Source of the DNA: JAMDEO01 sp963775295
GTDB lineage: Bacteria > Actinomycetota > Thermoleophilia > RBG-16-64-13
DNA: 64,000 nucleotides
Direction: 5' to 3'
Assembly: GCA_963775295.1 (NCBI GenBank)
Contig: CAVZIK010000006.1
Location: forward strand, 3,410,001 to 3,474,000
Below, piece by piece: positions 43,901 through 51,707 of the stretch. The translations under genes were made by a program, and so were the position numbers. Positions within the stretch are counted from its first letter, which is position 1, and every line of letters begins with the position of its first letter. Under the pieces are notes generated by a model that was not told the origin of the DNA, did no database searches, and worked only from the letters and a program-made list of their open reading frames with translations.

Positions 43901-44097
43901 TGAAGCTTGCCCGTGCCCTCGATCTCAACGAGACAGAGACGGCAGCCGCCCCAACCGGCCGTCTCGGCCTCATGACACAGGGAGGGGACGTCGAATCCTT
44001 CTCGGCACGCCACCTCCAGCACAGTCTCGGTATTGGACGCTTCGACCGGGCGGCCGTCGATAAAGAGGCTCAGTCTTGTCTTGGTCGATGTGGTCAC
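40921..44097 (-). CDS. Fusion: [2Fe-2S] domain, GltD-like FAD/NAD(P) oxidoreductase, [4Fe-4S] ferredoxins and 2-oxoacid:ferredoxin oxidoreductase beta subunit
   Basis: 1058 aa from the GTG at 44097, which has GGAGGG 8 nt upstream and overlaps the NuoF-like stop as GTGA. In order: [2Fe-2S] domain with Cys 41, 52, 55 and 69; GltD-type cluster region (Cys 105, 109, 113, then 152, 156, 160); FAD site VAVIGAGPAG near 200 and NAD(P) site VVVVGGNISA near 330; further Cys-rich ferredoxin motifs CIVCGRCVRVC (635), CITCGRCVTACP (678) and CIMCGECVAVCP (710); and PorB from about 750 with CAGCG, TGCLE, the TPP motif GDGG...N (838-868) and APCPRGW. It would oxidise pyruvate or another 2-oxoacid and pass electrons internally to FAD. 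Last gene of the por/nuo-like operon. Confidence 0.92.
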   Translation of the reverse strand: MTTSTKTRLSLFIDGRPVEASNTETVLEVACREGFDVPSLCHEAETAGWGGCRLCLVEIEGTGKLQAACTTRVAEDMIVRTDTPRVRARRESYLRMYLSDHNAYCEAPCTHACPTHIDIPGYLAALAEGNVAGAAAIVRRELPFPGILGRICPRYCEPVCRRGEVDDPIAICELHRAAADNAEPRLVAGRASGKRVAVIGAGPAGLSAAWFLTASGHQVTLYDRNEHPGGLLRYGAPEFRLPLKVLDEEFKPLWDAGVRFVGGTELGYDLDSGTLLSAGFDAQIITIGNGEEPVPVVAGAEEALQSLDVLRRIREGEPVAFGKEVVVVGGNISAIDVARTARRVGAERVTVLMPGKAGRFPTLDRDLKAALEEGVDFQFDARLEKVLVTDGVVEGVECVRMGAEERETDGVDLRFKVKASSVILSPVQTPGPARDDGNGQPVVVLGGPNTYTGRTLQASVFEVRGRDSGSRSAIHAVAGGKRVALAVDAWLRGEDLAELEKRLAAYADLPYLEQLALADELGPHGKRLADRAPVWLKMGVNAEPASRAVERHVSKKKRLSAVEIEVDRGLTLAAARAEAQRCLQCVCPSLGECDLQRLGVEHGISENALVTKVARVREVPPQHEHPFIRRDMNRCIVCGRCVRVCRDVAGPACYDFTGRGFAINVDTAYGDPLQLAGCITCGRCVTACPTGALTFNERRLSSFRVDESRCIMCGECVAVCPVDALEETSHFEKARRDWHEIIQRGSGLVGGHRMCAGCGAPVVVRQVLMGTTDPVVISSATGCLEVSTTIYPYTSWKSSFIHTAFENSAATLSGVETAFRALKKKGQIEDNVKFIAFGGDGGTYDIGLQSLSGAMERGHRMLYVCYDNGAYMNTGFQRSGATPVASWTTTSPVGVELAGKLQHRKNLTDIMIAHNLQYVAQASPHDPRDLVRKAAKALAVDGPTFLNVLAPCPRGWRSEGAESIDLAREAVNTCYWPLFEVEDGKYKLNYRPHHKLPLVPWLKRQGRFAHLFKHSDDESLLALETWVADEWEKLLERCGEPSEADWQAHLQANGCLLR

Positions 44098-45950
44098 AGT
44101 CGTTTCCCTCCACATGCTGAGAGCGCCCCCGTCTCCACAGGGACAGCCTCGAATCTACAGACCTGGCGGCAGGCGTCGCACTTGATGCAGAGCCGCTGGT
44201 CGATCGTATGAACCTGTTTGCGCTCGCCGCTGATCGCGCCCACCGGGCAAGCCGAGAAGCAAGCGTGGCAGCCGGTGCAGGCGGCGGGGTCGATGGAGTA
44301 GCGGATGAGCGGGCGGCAGACCCGGGCCGGGCAGCGGTGCTCCACCACATGCGCGACGACCTCATCCCTGAAGTATCTAAGAGCAGAGAGCACCGGATTG
44401 GGTGCGCTGCCACCGAGGGCGCAGAGGGACCCCTCGGCCACGTCCTCCGCCAGATCCGCGAGAAGACCCAGATCGTCTTCGGTTCCCAGGCCGGCGGAGA
44501 TACGCTTCAGTATCTCGAGCATGCGCGTGGTGCCCACCCGGCAGGGGACGCACTTGCCGCAACTCTCCTCGGCCGTGAACCTGAGGAAGAACTTGGCGAA
44601 GTCGACCATGCAGGTGGTGTCGTCCACGACGACCATGCCGCCGGAGCCCATCATGGAGCCGGCCGCGGTCAGACTCTCGTAGTCTATGGGGTCGTCGAGG
44701 AGCGATGCCGGCAGACATCCGCCCGACGGACCCCCCAGTTGCACCGCTTTGAACTCCCGGCCGGGCAGCATGCCCCCGCCGATGTCGAATATTACCTCGC
44801 GCAGCGTCGCCCCCATGGGCACCTCGATGAGGCCGCCGTTCGCGACCTTGCCCGTGAGGGAGAAGATCTTCGTTCCCTTGCTGGTGGCAGTCCCGATGGA
44901 AGCAAAGGCCTCGGCGCCATGCTTGACGATCCAGGGAACGTTGGCGTAAGTCTCCACGTTGTTGATGTTGGTGGGTTGGTCCCACAGTCCGCGGGTCACC
45001 GTGCGGATGTGCTTACCCCGGGGCATGCCCCGCCTGCCTTCGATCGACAGGGTGAGCGCGGTCGACTCACCGCATACGAAGGCCCCTGCCCCCTGATTGA
45101 CGCGGATGTCGAAGCTGAAGCCCGACCCGAGGATGTTCTCGCCAAGCAGATTGCTTTCCCTCGCGCGGTCTATCGCCCAGCGCAACCGCTCCACGGCAAA
45201 CGGGTATTCGTGGCGCACGTAGACATATCCCTCGACCGGACCGTTATCGGCACCGATGGCGTAGGCGGCGATGATCATGCCCTCTATGACACTGTGCGGG
45301 TTACCCTCGAGCACCGAGCGATCCATGAAGGCCCCGGGGTCTCCCTCGTCGGCGTTGCAGACCACATAGTGCTTCTCTCCGGGGTTGCTCCGACAGGAAC
45401 GCCATTTCCTCCCCGTGGGGAAACCGGCACCGCCCCGGCCGCGCAGGCCACTTGCCTCGATCTCGGCGATGAGTCCGTCCGGGCCGGCCTCCAAGAGCAC
45501 CTTCTTTAAAGACTCGTATCCGCCATTGGCCAGGTAGTCATCCAGGGAATATGGATCGATCTTGCCGCTGAGCCCGAGCACGATCCGATGCTGCAGGGCG
45601 TAGAAGGGAATGTCCCGCTCGTGCGCGATGGGCTCGCCGGTCGCCGGGTCTCGATAGAGCAGTCGGTCCACTACGCCGTCCCCGACCACGCTGGTGTCGA
45701 TGATCTCCTCGATGTCCTTGGCCTGGAGGCGAGGATAGAAGAGCCCCCGCGGGGCCAGCACGACGATGGGGCCTTGCTCGCAGAATCCGTGGCAACCGGT
45801 CTCGATCACGGCGACACTGTCGGTGAGCCCGCGCGACTCAAGAGCCTTCTCGATGGCCTCACGGATGGCCACGCGGCCGGAAGCATGACAGGCGGTGCCC
45901 GCGCAGATGCGTATCTCGGTCTTCACGCCGGCGCTGGTGGAGGCGCTCAC
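44094..45950 (-). CDS. NuoF/HndC-like NADH-binding flavoprotein with N-terminal [2Fe-2S] and C-terminal ferredoxin domains
   Basis: 618 aa from the GTG at 45950, overlapping the NuoE-like stop as GTGA. A thioredoxin-like [2Fe-2S] domain (Cys 16, 21, 53, 57; ICAGTACHASG and GCHGFCEQ) precedes the 51-kDa core: NADH site LRGRGGAGFPTGRKW near 170, FMN region YVYVRHEYPFAVERL near 245 and the [4Fe-4S] ligands ESCGKCVPCR (462) with SLCALGG. Two ferredoxin clusters (CTGCHACFSACP, CIKCDACRQVC) end it. Same layout as HndC/HydB of bifurcating hydrogenases. It should exchange electrons with NAD(H). Confidence 0.93.
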   Translation of the reverse strand: MSASTSAGVKTEIRICAGTACHASGRVAIREAIEKALESRGLTDSVAVIETGCHGFCEQGPIVVLAPRGLFYPRLQAKDIEEIIDTSVVGDGVVDRLLYRDPATGEPIAHERDIPFYALQHRIVLGLSGKIDPYSLDDYLANGGYESLKKVLLEAGPDGLIAEIEASGLRGRGGAGFPTGRKWRSCRSNPGEKHYVVCNADEGDPGAFMDRSVLEGNPHSVIEGMIIAAYAIGADNGPVEGYVYVRHEYPFAVERLRWAIDRARESNLLGENILGSGFSFDIRVNQGAGAFVCGESTALTLSIEGRRGMPRGKHIRTVTRGLWDQPTNINNVETYANVPWIVKHGAEAFASIGTATSKGTKIFSLTGKVANGGLIEVPMGATLREVIFDIGGGMLPGREFKAVQLGGPSGGCLPASLLDDPIDYESLTAAGSMMGSGGMVVVDDTTCMVDFAKFFLRFTAEESCGKCVPCRVGTTRMLEILKRISAGLGTEDDLGLLADLAEDVAEGSLCALGGSAPNPVLSALRYFRDEVVAHVVEHRCPARVCRPLIRYSIDPAACTGCHACFSACPVGAISGERKQVHTIDQRLCIKCDACRQVCRFEAVPVETGALSACGGKRL

Positions 45951-46783
45951 GACCCCACCTCCTGCTTGCGAAGCTTGCGGATCAATCTGCGCGCCTCGTT
46001 GGGGCCGACCCGGCCGAAGGTCGTGTCGGCGCCAACGCGGACCACCGGCGCGAGGGCACACGCACCCAGGCAGTTGACTGTCTGCAGGGTAAACAGACCG
46101 TCCGCGGTGGTTCCGCCCACGGGGATACCCAGATCTTGACTGAAGGCCTCCACCACCAGCGGAGCACCGGCGACGTGACACGCGGTCCCCACGCACACGT
46201 CGATCACGTGCTTGCCCACGGGTGACAGCCGGAACTGGCCGTAGAAGCTGGCCACACCGTAGACCCGCGAAAAGGGAACATGCATCTCTTCCGCGATGTC
46301 CTCAAGGGCGACCCGGGGCAGATATCCGAAGGCCTCCTGGGTGGCGTGCAGAGCTTCGACAAGGCCCGAGCCCGTGCGGATACCGGCGATCACCGGGTCA
46401 AACTTGACCATATCGATCGGCGGCTGAAAACCCGCCGGCTTCTCCCCGGCCACACACGCCGACGCCGCTCCGCAGCTCTCACCGGGGGCGGTCATCAATG
46501 CGGCCGCGCGCTCGGCTTCGAAGTCGAAGGGTTCTTCCGGAAACTCCGGGCAGTACTCCAGTTGGATGCAGTCCACCGGGCAGGTCCGCTCGCACAGAGT
46601 GCAGGCATAGCAGCGATATTCGCCACTGTCCTTCCTGACAAGATCGAAGAGGCCACTGCCCTTCTGCTTGCCTACCAGGTCTCGATTCTCGAGGTCGACG
46701 CCCCTGATCACATCGAAGGCGTGCTGGACCTTGCGTCCCGCCGCGGGCTGTTTCTGTGGGGCTCGTCTCGATCTGTCTGTCAT
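45947..46783 (-). CDS. NuoE/HndA-like [2Fe-2S] subunit fused to an N-terminal [4Fe-4S] ferredoxin
   Basis: 278 aa from the ATG at 46783. N-terminal ferredoxin motif CYACTLCERTCPVDCI near residue 60 resembles NuoI-type clusters. From about 125 a NuoE domain follows: helical bundle, then thioredoxin-like [2Fe-2S] ligands DVCVGTACHVAG and NCLGACALAP. NuoE pairs with NuoF to form the NAD(H) diaphorase. It follows porA by 10 bp and overlaps the NuoF gene by 4 bp, so the diaphorase is made with the 2-oxoacid oxidoreductase. Confidence 0.92.
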   Translation of the reverse strand: MTDRSRRAPQKQPAAGRKVQHAFDVIRGVDLENRDLVGKQKGSGLFDLVRKDSGEYRCYACTLCERTCPVDCIQLEYCPEFPEEPFDFEAERAAALMTAPGESCGAASACVAGEKPAGFQPPIDMVKFDPVIAGIRTGSGLVEALHATQEAFGYLPRVALEDIAEEMHVPFSRVYGVASFYGQFRLSPVGKHVIDVCVGTACHVAGAPLVVEAFSQDLGIPVGGTTADGLFTLQTVNCLGACALAPVVRVGADTTFGRVGPNEARRLIRKLRKQEVGS

Positions 46784-46793
46784 CAAACCCGCT

Positions 46794-47996
46794 TCAGTCT
46801 TCTCTTAGGTTCAGATAGCGTCGCTCACTGGAGGCACGCTTCCGATCGTGCGCGGCCACCTCCAGTTCGGCAAACGCCCCTTCCACCGTCTCGGGAAAGA
46901 TGTCGCGCCCTCCCAATCCGTAGATGAAGGGAAGGATCTGCGGACGGGGGTCGGAGTCGTAGAGGGCGGCGCGGATCTCAAGGAACAGCGGACCGCCCTG
47001 GGCCCCAAACGAATCCGCGCGGTCGAGCACCCCAACCACCTTCACGTGCTCGAGTGCTTGGGCATAGGCCGCATGGGGGAAGGGCCTGAAAGCCCGGACC
47101 CGGACCATCCCCGCCTTGACTCCCCGGGCACGCAACTTATCGACGGCCATGCGCACGACTCCGGCGGTGGAGCCGATGACGACGATGGCGATCTCGGCGT
47201 CCTCCAGACGATAGGGGTCCAAGAGGCCGTATTGACGGCCGCTCAGTTCCGCGTATTCGTCGGCCACGTCCTGGATCACTTTGAGGGCCCGGTCCATGGC
47301 CCGGTTCTGTGAAACCTTGTGTTCGAAGTACCAGCCATGGAGCCCATCGAACGCGCCGACGGTGACCGGGTTGGCCACATCCAGCAGAGGGTTGGTCGCA
47401 TGGTAGGGCCCAATGAAGTCACGGACCTTCTCGTCCGGGAGCATCACAAGAGGCCCAATGGCTCCGCTGATGACGTAGCCATCGTACATGTGCATCGCCG
47501 GGGTGCGCACGTCCATGTGCTCGGCGATCTTGATGGCTTGGATGCAGTTGTCGTAGGCCTGTTGGTGGTTCTCACCATAGAGCTGGATCCAACCCGTGTC
47601 GCGCCCACCCATGGTGTCACTGTGGTCGCAATGGATATTGATAGGCCCCGAAAGCGCCCGGTTCACCGTGGTCATGACGATCGGCAGCCGGTAACTTGCG
47701 GCGATGTAGAGCATCTCCCACATGAGGGCGAAGCCCTGGGAGGAGGTCGCCGTCATGGTGCGAGCGCCGGCAGCCGCCGAACCGATCACGGCGCTCATGG
47801 CCGAGTGCTCGGACTCCACCGTCACGAACTCGCTGTCGACCTTGCCGTCGGCGACCATCTGAGCGTAGATCTGCACCACCTCGGTCTGAGGCGTGATGGG
47901 GTACGCGCAGACCACGTCCGGGTTGATCTGGCGCATGGCTTCGGCGACGGCCTCGTTGCCGGTGACGGCCACAGTGTCGGGGCTTTGCGTGGCCAC
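46794..47996 (-). CDS. porA: 2-oxoacid (pyruvate):ferredoxin oxidoreductase alpha subunit
   Basis: 400 aa, GTG start with AAGGAG upstream. Domain I/VII of PFOR: GNEAVAEAMRQINPDVVCAY PITPQT, VESEHSAMSAVIGSAAAGAR and TATSSQGFALMWEML, plus RALSGPINIHCDHSD. The C-terminal half (about 245-390) is the transketolase C-domain (VIGSTAGVVRMAVD, VRVRAFRPFP). Together with PorB of the fusion protein it forms the TPP active site. The best guess for substrate is pyruvate; 2-oxoglutarate or branched 2-oxoacids cannot be excluded. Confidence 0.93.
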   Translation of the reverse strand: MATQSPDTVAVTGNEAVAEAMRQINPDVVCAYPITPQTEVVQIYAQMVADGKVDSEFVTVESEHSAMSAVIGSAAAGARTMTATSSQGFALMWEMLYIAASYRLPIVMTTVNRALSGPINIHCDHSDTMGGRDTGWIQLYGENHQQAYDNCIQAIKIAEHMDVRTPAMHMYDGYVISGAIGPLVMLPDEKVRDFIGPYHATNPLLDVANPVTVGAFDGLHGWYFEHKVSQNRAMDRALKVIQDVADEYAELSGRQYGLLDPYRLEDAEIAIVVIGSTAGVVRMAVDKLRARGVKAGMVRVRAFRPFPHAAYAQALEHVKVVGVLDRADSFGAQGGPLFLEIRAALYDSDPRPQILPFIYGLGGRDIFPETVEGAFAELEVAAHDRKRASSERRYLNLRED

Positions 47997-47999
47997 CCT

Positions 48000-48323
48000 C
48001 TACTCCTTCTCGTCGACCGACATGACTATGGCCTGATTCGGGCACTCGTTGGCGCAAACCCCACAGCCCTTGCAGTGCTCCAAATCCACTCCAGTCGCCT
48101 TGCCGCCTTCGATCACAATGGAGGCGTCGGGACAATAGAAGTAGCAGAGCATGCAGCCGTCGCATTTTTCGAGGTCGAATACCGGCACCATTGTTCGCCA
48201 ATCGCCGGTAGGGTTGTCAATGGAATTTCCCGCTTCCGGGATCACTGCTCCCAGTTCGTGCCTGTCCGGGCCCCAGGTGTCGACGTCGCTTACGTCCCAC
48301 CCGGCCTTGCGGCACTCCTTCAT
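48000..48323 (-). CDS. porD: 2-oxoacid:ferredoxin oxidoreductase delta (ferredoxin) subunit
   Basis: 107 aa with two [4Fe-4S] motifs, CDGCMLCYFYCPDASIVI and CKGCGVCANECPNQAIVM, preceded by a 45-residue PorD-type N-terminus containing the GDWRTMVPV strand. Carries electrons out of the PorA/PorB site. Start codon overlaps the porG stop (ATGA); stop is 3 bp before the porA start. Confidence 0.93.
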   Translation of the reverse strand: MKECRKAGWDVSDVDTWGPDRHELGAVIPEAGNSIDNPTGDWRTMVPVFDLEKCDGCMLCYFYCPDASIVIEGGKATGVDLEHCKGCGVCANECPNQAIVMSVDEKE

Positions 48324-48910
48324 TCGCTCCTCACTTCTTCATAACTCCGCGTGAGTGCGCGGATGTTTCCCTCGACCACTTTGGGAGGGAATTTCTTGCC
48401 GAATTCTTTCTGGAAGAATGCCACCACCTCGTCAATGTCAAACAGGCCTGTAATCCGAGTGAGGGCGCCGACCATGGGTGTATTGGGGATAGCCCGGTGA
48501 ATGGTCTCCACGGCTATGCCCGTAGCATCGATGGTGAACAGACGTCTGCCCTTGATGTTGTAGCGAACGCGAAGCTCAGCCGGCGACATCTCGCTGTTTA
48601 CCAGCACAATCGCGTCTTCGGACGCGCCCTTAGTGACATCGATCGATCCAAAGAGCGAGGGGTCGAGCACGATGACGATTTGCGGGTTCTCAATCCCGCA
48701 ATGTACCTGGATCGGCTCGTCGCTCACTCTAGTGAAAGCGACGATAGGAGCACCGGAGCGCTCGGGACCGTACTCGGGGAAAGCCTGAAAGAACTTGCCC
48801 TGGCCGAGAGCCAGTTCGGCGACCATCTTGGCGGCTGTCACGGCACCCTGACCACCGCGCGCATGCCACCGGATCTCGGTGTGACTGGTTGCCAGCGGGC
48901 CTGTTGTCAT
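48320..48910 (-). CDS. porG: 2-oxoacid:ferredoxin oxidoreductase gamma subunit
   Basis: 196 aa from the ATG at 48910, or 204 aa if the frame's first start at 48934 is used; neither has a strong ribosome-binding site. The gamma-subunit signature WHARGGQGAVTAAKMVAELA opens the domain and FPEYGPERSGAPIVAFTRVS follows. PorG caps the catalytic subunits in four-subunit PFOR enzymes. First gene of the operon, 248 bp from gap, with a large hairpin in the leader. Confidence 0.92.
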   Translation of the reverse strand: MTTGPLATSHTEIRWHARGGQGAVTAAKMVAELALGQGKFFQAFPEYGPERSGAPIVAFTRVSDEPIQVHCGIENPQIVIVLDPSLFGSIDVTKGASEDAIVLVNSEMSPAELRVRYNIKGRRLFTIDATGIAVETIHRAIPNTPMVGALTRITGLFDIDEVVAFFQKEFGKKFPPKVVEGNIRALTRSYEEVRSE

Positions 48911-48969
48911 GCTACTAAGCGCCAGTATCAACACGATCCCCCACGAACATCGTCGACATGGACCTCACC

Positions 48970-49006
48970 AGGAGAATCCCCCTGTGTACATTTGGGGGAT
49001 TCTCCT
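48970..49006. promoter_or_regulatory. Large inverted repeat between gap and the por operon
   Basis: Perfect 13-bp arms AGGAGAATCCCCC / GGGGGATTCTCCT around an 11-nt loop. A second pair of arms, ATCGTCG (48949-48955) and CGACGAT (49009-49015), lies outside. Without a T-run it is an imperfect terminator for gap; it could equally be an attenuator or a protein-binding site in the por leader. Confidence 0.6.
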
Positions 49007-49158
49007 GCCGACGATCGCGGCGGGGAGCGGGGGGCGCGACCCGCCACCGATTCGAAGACAGCCTGGTCGCCGACCTTGCGGGGAAGGAGGTTCGCCCGCA
49101 CCTAACGCCGCCTTCGTTTCGCAGAGCCGGGAGTCCATGCGTGGAGAAAGATCTCACG

Positions 49159-50193
49159 CTACGGACGCGGTGAGTCGGTGTGGATGAACGCTGGCCCATT
49201 CCCTCCAATCATCCGGCACAGGTCCACCATGCGGTTGGAGAACCCCCACTCGTTGTCGTACCAGATGACGAGTTTAGCCTGCCGTCCCATGACCATCGTG
49301 AGAGCGGAGTCGAAGATCGCGGAGTGGGGGTTGCCGACGATGTCGCACCCTACAATCGGTTCCTCGGTGTACTCGAGAACCCCAGCGAGCGGGCCTTCCG
49401 CGGCCTCCCTGATAGCCGCGTTAATCTCCTCTATGCTGGCTGCCCGCTCCAAAGTCACAGAAAGGTCCACGACCGAGCCATCGGGCACCGGCACCCGTAG
49501 AGCGTATCCGTCGAGCTTCCCCTTGAGTTCGGGAATCACCAGACCAATGGCGCGCGCCGCGCCGGTGGAGGTGGGAATGACCGAAAGCGCCGCCGCCCGA
49601 GCCCGCCGGAGATCCTTGTGGGGCAGGTCGAGAATGCGCTGGTCGTTGGTGTAGGCATGGACGGTGGTCATGAAACCCTGCTCGATGCCAAACGAGTCGA
49701 CCAAAACTTTGCACACCGGAGCCAGGCAGTTGGTGGTGCAGGATGCGTTTGAGATGATGTGGTGGCGCGACGGGTCGTACTCGGCGTCGTTCACCCCCAT
49801 CACAATGGTGAGGTCCGGGTCTTTCGCCGGGGCGCTTATCACCACCTTGCGGGCGCCGCGTTCCAGGTGCTTGGCCGCTCCGGTGCGGTCGGTATGCCGG
49901 CCGGTGCATTCCAGCACGATGTCGACTCCCATTTCGCGCCAGGGCAGGTGGGCAATGTCTGCCGCGGAAACCACTTGGATAGCCTTTCCGTTGAACACGA
50001 TGCTGTCGTCGGAATGTCGTACGTCGCCCCCCCAGACTCCCTGGACGCTGTCGTATTTGAGCAGATGGGCGAGGACGGGGGCGGTCGTCAGATCGTTGAC
50101 AGCCACGACTTCCAAGTCGCCAGCTAGCTCGGTCGCAGCCCGCAAGAATAGACGGCCTATCCGCCCAAATCCGTTGATGGCAATCTTAGTCAT
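49159..50193 (-). CDS. gap: Glyceraldehyde-3-phosphate dehydrogenase, type I
   Basis: 344 aa. NAD-binding INGFGRIGRLFLRA at the N-terminus, catalytic SNASCTTNCLAP near residue 150, catalytic His in HAYTNDQ and the C-terminal WYDNEWGFSNRMVDL. Asp in VNDLT favours NAD over NADP. Reads in the same direction as the por operon, which would place oxidation of triose phosphate next to oxidation of pyruvate. AGGAAC precedes the ATG. Confidence 0.96.
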   Translation of the reverse strand: MTKIAINGFGRIGRLFLRAATELAGDLEVVAVNDLTTAPVLAHLLKYDSVQGVWGGDVRHSDDSIVFNGKAIQVVSAADIAHLPWREMGVDIVLECTGRHTDRTGAAKHLERGARKVVISAPAKDPDLTIVMGVNDAEYDPSRHHIISNASCTTNCLAPVCKVLVDSFGIEQGFMTTVHAYTNDQRILDLPHKDLRRARAAALSVIPTSTGAARAIGLVIPELKGKLDGYALRVPVPDGSVVDLSVTLERAASIEEINAAIREAAEGPLAGVLEYTEEPIVGCDIVGNPHSAIFDSALTMVMGRQAKLVIWYDNEWGFSNRMVDLCRMIGGNGPAFIHTDSPRP

Positions 50194-50293
50194 AGATGTT
50201 CCTTTGCCTTCTCATCTCGATGTCTTCCCTAACTGGCGGATGGCATTGCAGGGTCAATCCGCCCAGTGTCAAAGTGTCTGTGCCATCCCCCCA

Positions 50294-51412
50294 CTACTGG
50301 CTCTCGAACGGGAACACGTACGACAACTCTTGCTCGTCGCGCATAGCGCACAATTGCCTCTGAACGACCTCGTCCACCGGGGCACCCTTGTCCTTGCGGA
50401 CCTGATAGGTCAGATATTCCTTTTCTCCGCAGGTGTAGATCTGCTGGTCGGCTGAGGCGCGCTTGGATGCACGAAGTTCGCGCATTATGTCGCCTGCGGT
50501 CTTCTTAAAAATCTCGGGAGCGACGAAGTGCTCTATGTCGATAGCGATGAAGAAGTGTCCGAGTGCGTACGGAACGCGGTTCCCGTCCTCATCGAGTCCA
50601 CTGAGTTGCTTCATGAAGGCCCCCTGCTGCAGCGCTGAGCAGAGAACTTCAACGATCGTGGCGAACCCGTATCCCTTGTGCCCACCGGTCAACTCAGTCA
50701 GGCCACCGATCGGGGCCAGGGCGCAGGTCCCATCGTTAAGACCCGCTAGAATCTTCTTGCAGTCAGTCTCAGTCCTACCATCTTGGAAGATCACAAGACC
50801 CGGAGGGCAGTCTTTTCCCTCTCGAGCCCATTGCTCGATCTTGCCCCTCTGGATGATCGAGGTTGCATAGTCGTTCGTGAAAGCGAACCCTTCGTCTGTG
50901 GGCACGGCGAAGACAAGTGGGTTCGTCCCCAGCATGTTCTCGACGCCGTGCGTCGGGGCGATGGACGGGCGCGCATTCGATCCAGTCACGCCGATCATGT
51001 CCTTCTTCGCAGCCATCAAGGCGTAGTGCGCAGCGTAGCCGTAGTGTGTGGAATTTCGGGCTACGACCATGCCCATTCCGTGCTGGCTGGCCTTTTCGAT
51101 CGCCATGTCCATGCAGCGTGCGGCAATCACCATGCCCATGCCGTGATGACCATCGACAACCGCCGTGCCGGCTTCTTCTCTAACTACCTCGAAGTCGGTC
51201 AGAGGTTGCTGCACCCTATCTTTGACTATACGGTCATAGTAGATCGGCTTTAGGCGGCCCACTCCGTGGGAATCGATCCCCCGCTTGTCAGCCTCCACGA
51301 GCACATCAGCGCAGATGCGCGCGTCTTCCCCAGGGACGCCAATCGCCTGAAACACGTCCTCCATGAAGCTCCTAAGCAGGTCAAAGGGCACCCGACTTAC
51401 AGCCGCGTCCAT
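50294..51412 (-). CDS. Ldh-family NAD(P)-dependent dehydrogenase (malate/L-lactate type)
   Basis: 372 aa of the type-2 malate/L-lactate/ureidoglycolate dehydrogenase fold, unrelated to classical LDH. Conserved HGVGRLKPIY near 50, HHGMGMVIAARCMDMAIEKA near 95, RNSTHYGYAAHYALMA near 120 and GTNPLVFAVPTDEG near 165 (His is the probable catalytic residue). GGAGACGAG precedes the ATG. The family reduces 2-oxoacids; with gap and por nearby, malate or lactate is a reasonable guess but not shown. Confidence 0.88.
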   Translation of the reverse strand: MDAAVSRVPFDLLRSFMEDVFQAIGVPGEDARICADVLVEADKRGIDSHGVGRLKPIYYDRIVKDRVQQPLTDFEVVREEAGTAVVDGHHGMGMVIAARCMDMAIEKASQHGMGMVVARNSTHYGYAAHYALMAAKKDMIGVTGSNARPSIAPTHGVENMLGTNPLVFAVPTDEGFAFTNDYATSIIQRGKIEQWAREGKDCPPGLVIFQDGRTETDCKKILAGLNDGTCALAPIGGLTELTGGHKGYGFATIVEVLCSALQQGAFMKQLSGLDEDGNRVPYALGHFFIAIDIEHFVAPEIFKKTAGDIMRELRASKRASADQQIYTCGEKEYLTYQVRKDKGAPVDEVVQRQLCAMRDEQELSYVFPFESQ

Positions 51413-51707
51413 CTCTCGTCTCCTTCCTTCGTCTCTTTGCTATCCAGCTGACCTCACGCGCCCTCGATAAGCGGGGCCTGGTGGCCGGAAGCGTAGAGGT
51501 TTTCTCTGCGCCCAAGTCTCATTTAGGGCGTGCCAAGGGCCAGTTTTGGCAATGGCTCACCCAGCGGGCCTGGCCCGCCTAATTTCAATAGGTCTTACCC
51601 CCCAAGAACACGTCTGCCCTCTTCCGCACGGTCCGCTTCAAGACCGGGCGGAATTCATGGCAGTTACATCGTCCGATTCCGCGCCCGTTCCGCGCAGAAC
51701 CCGACCG

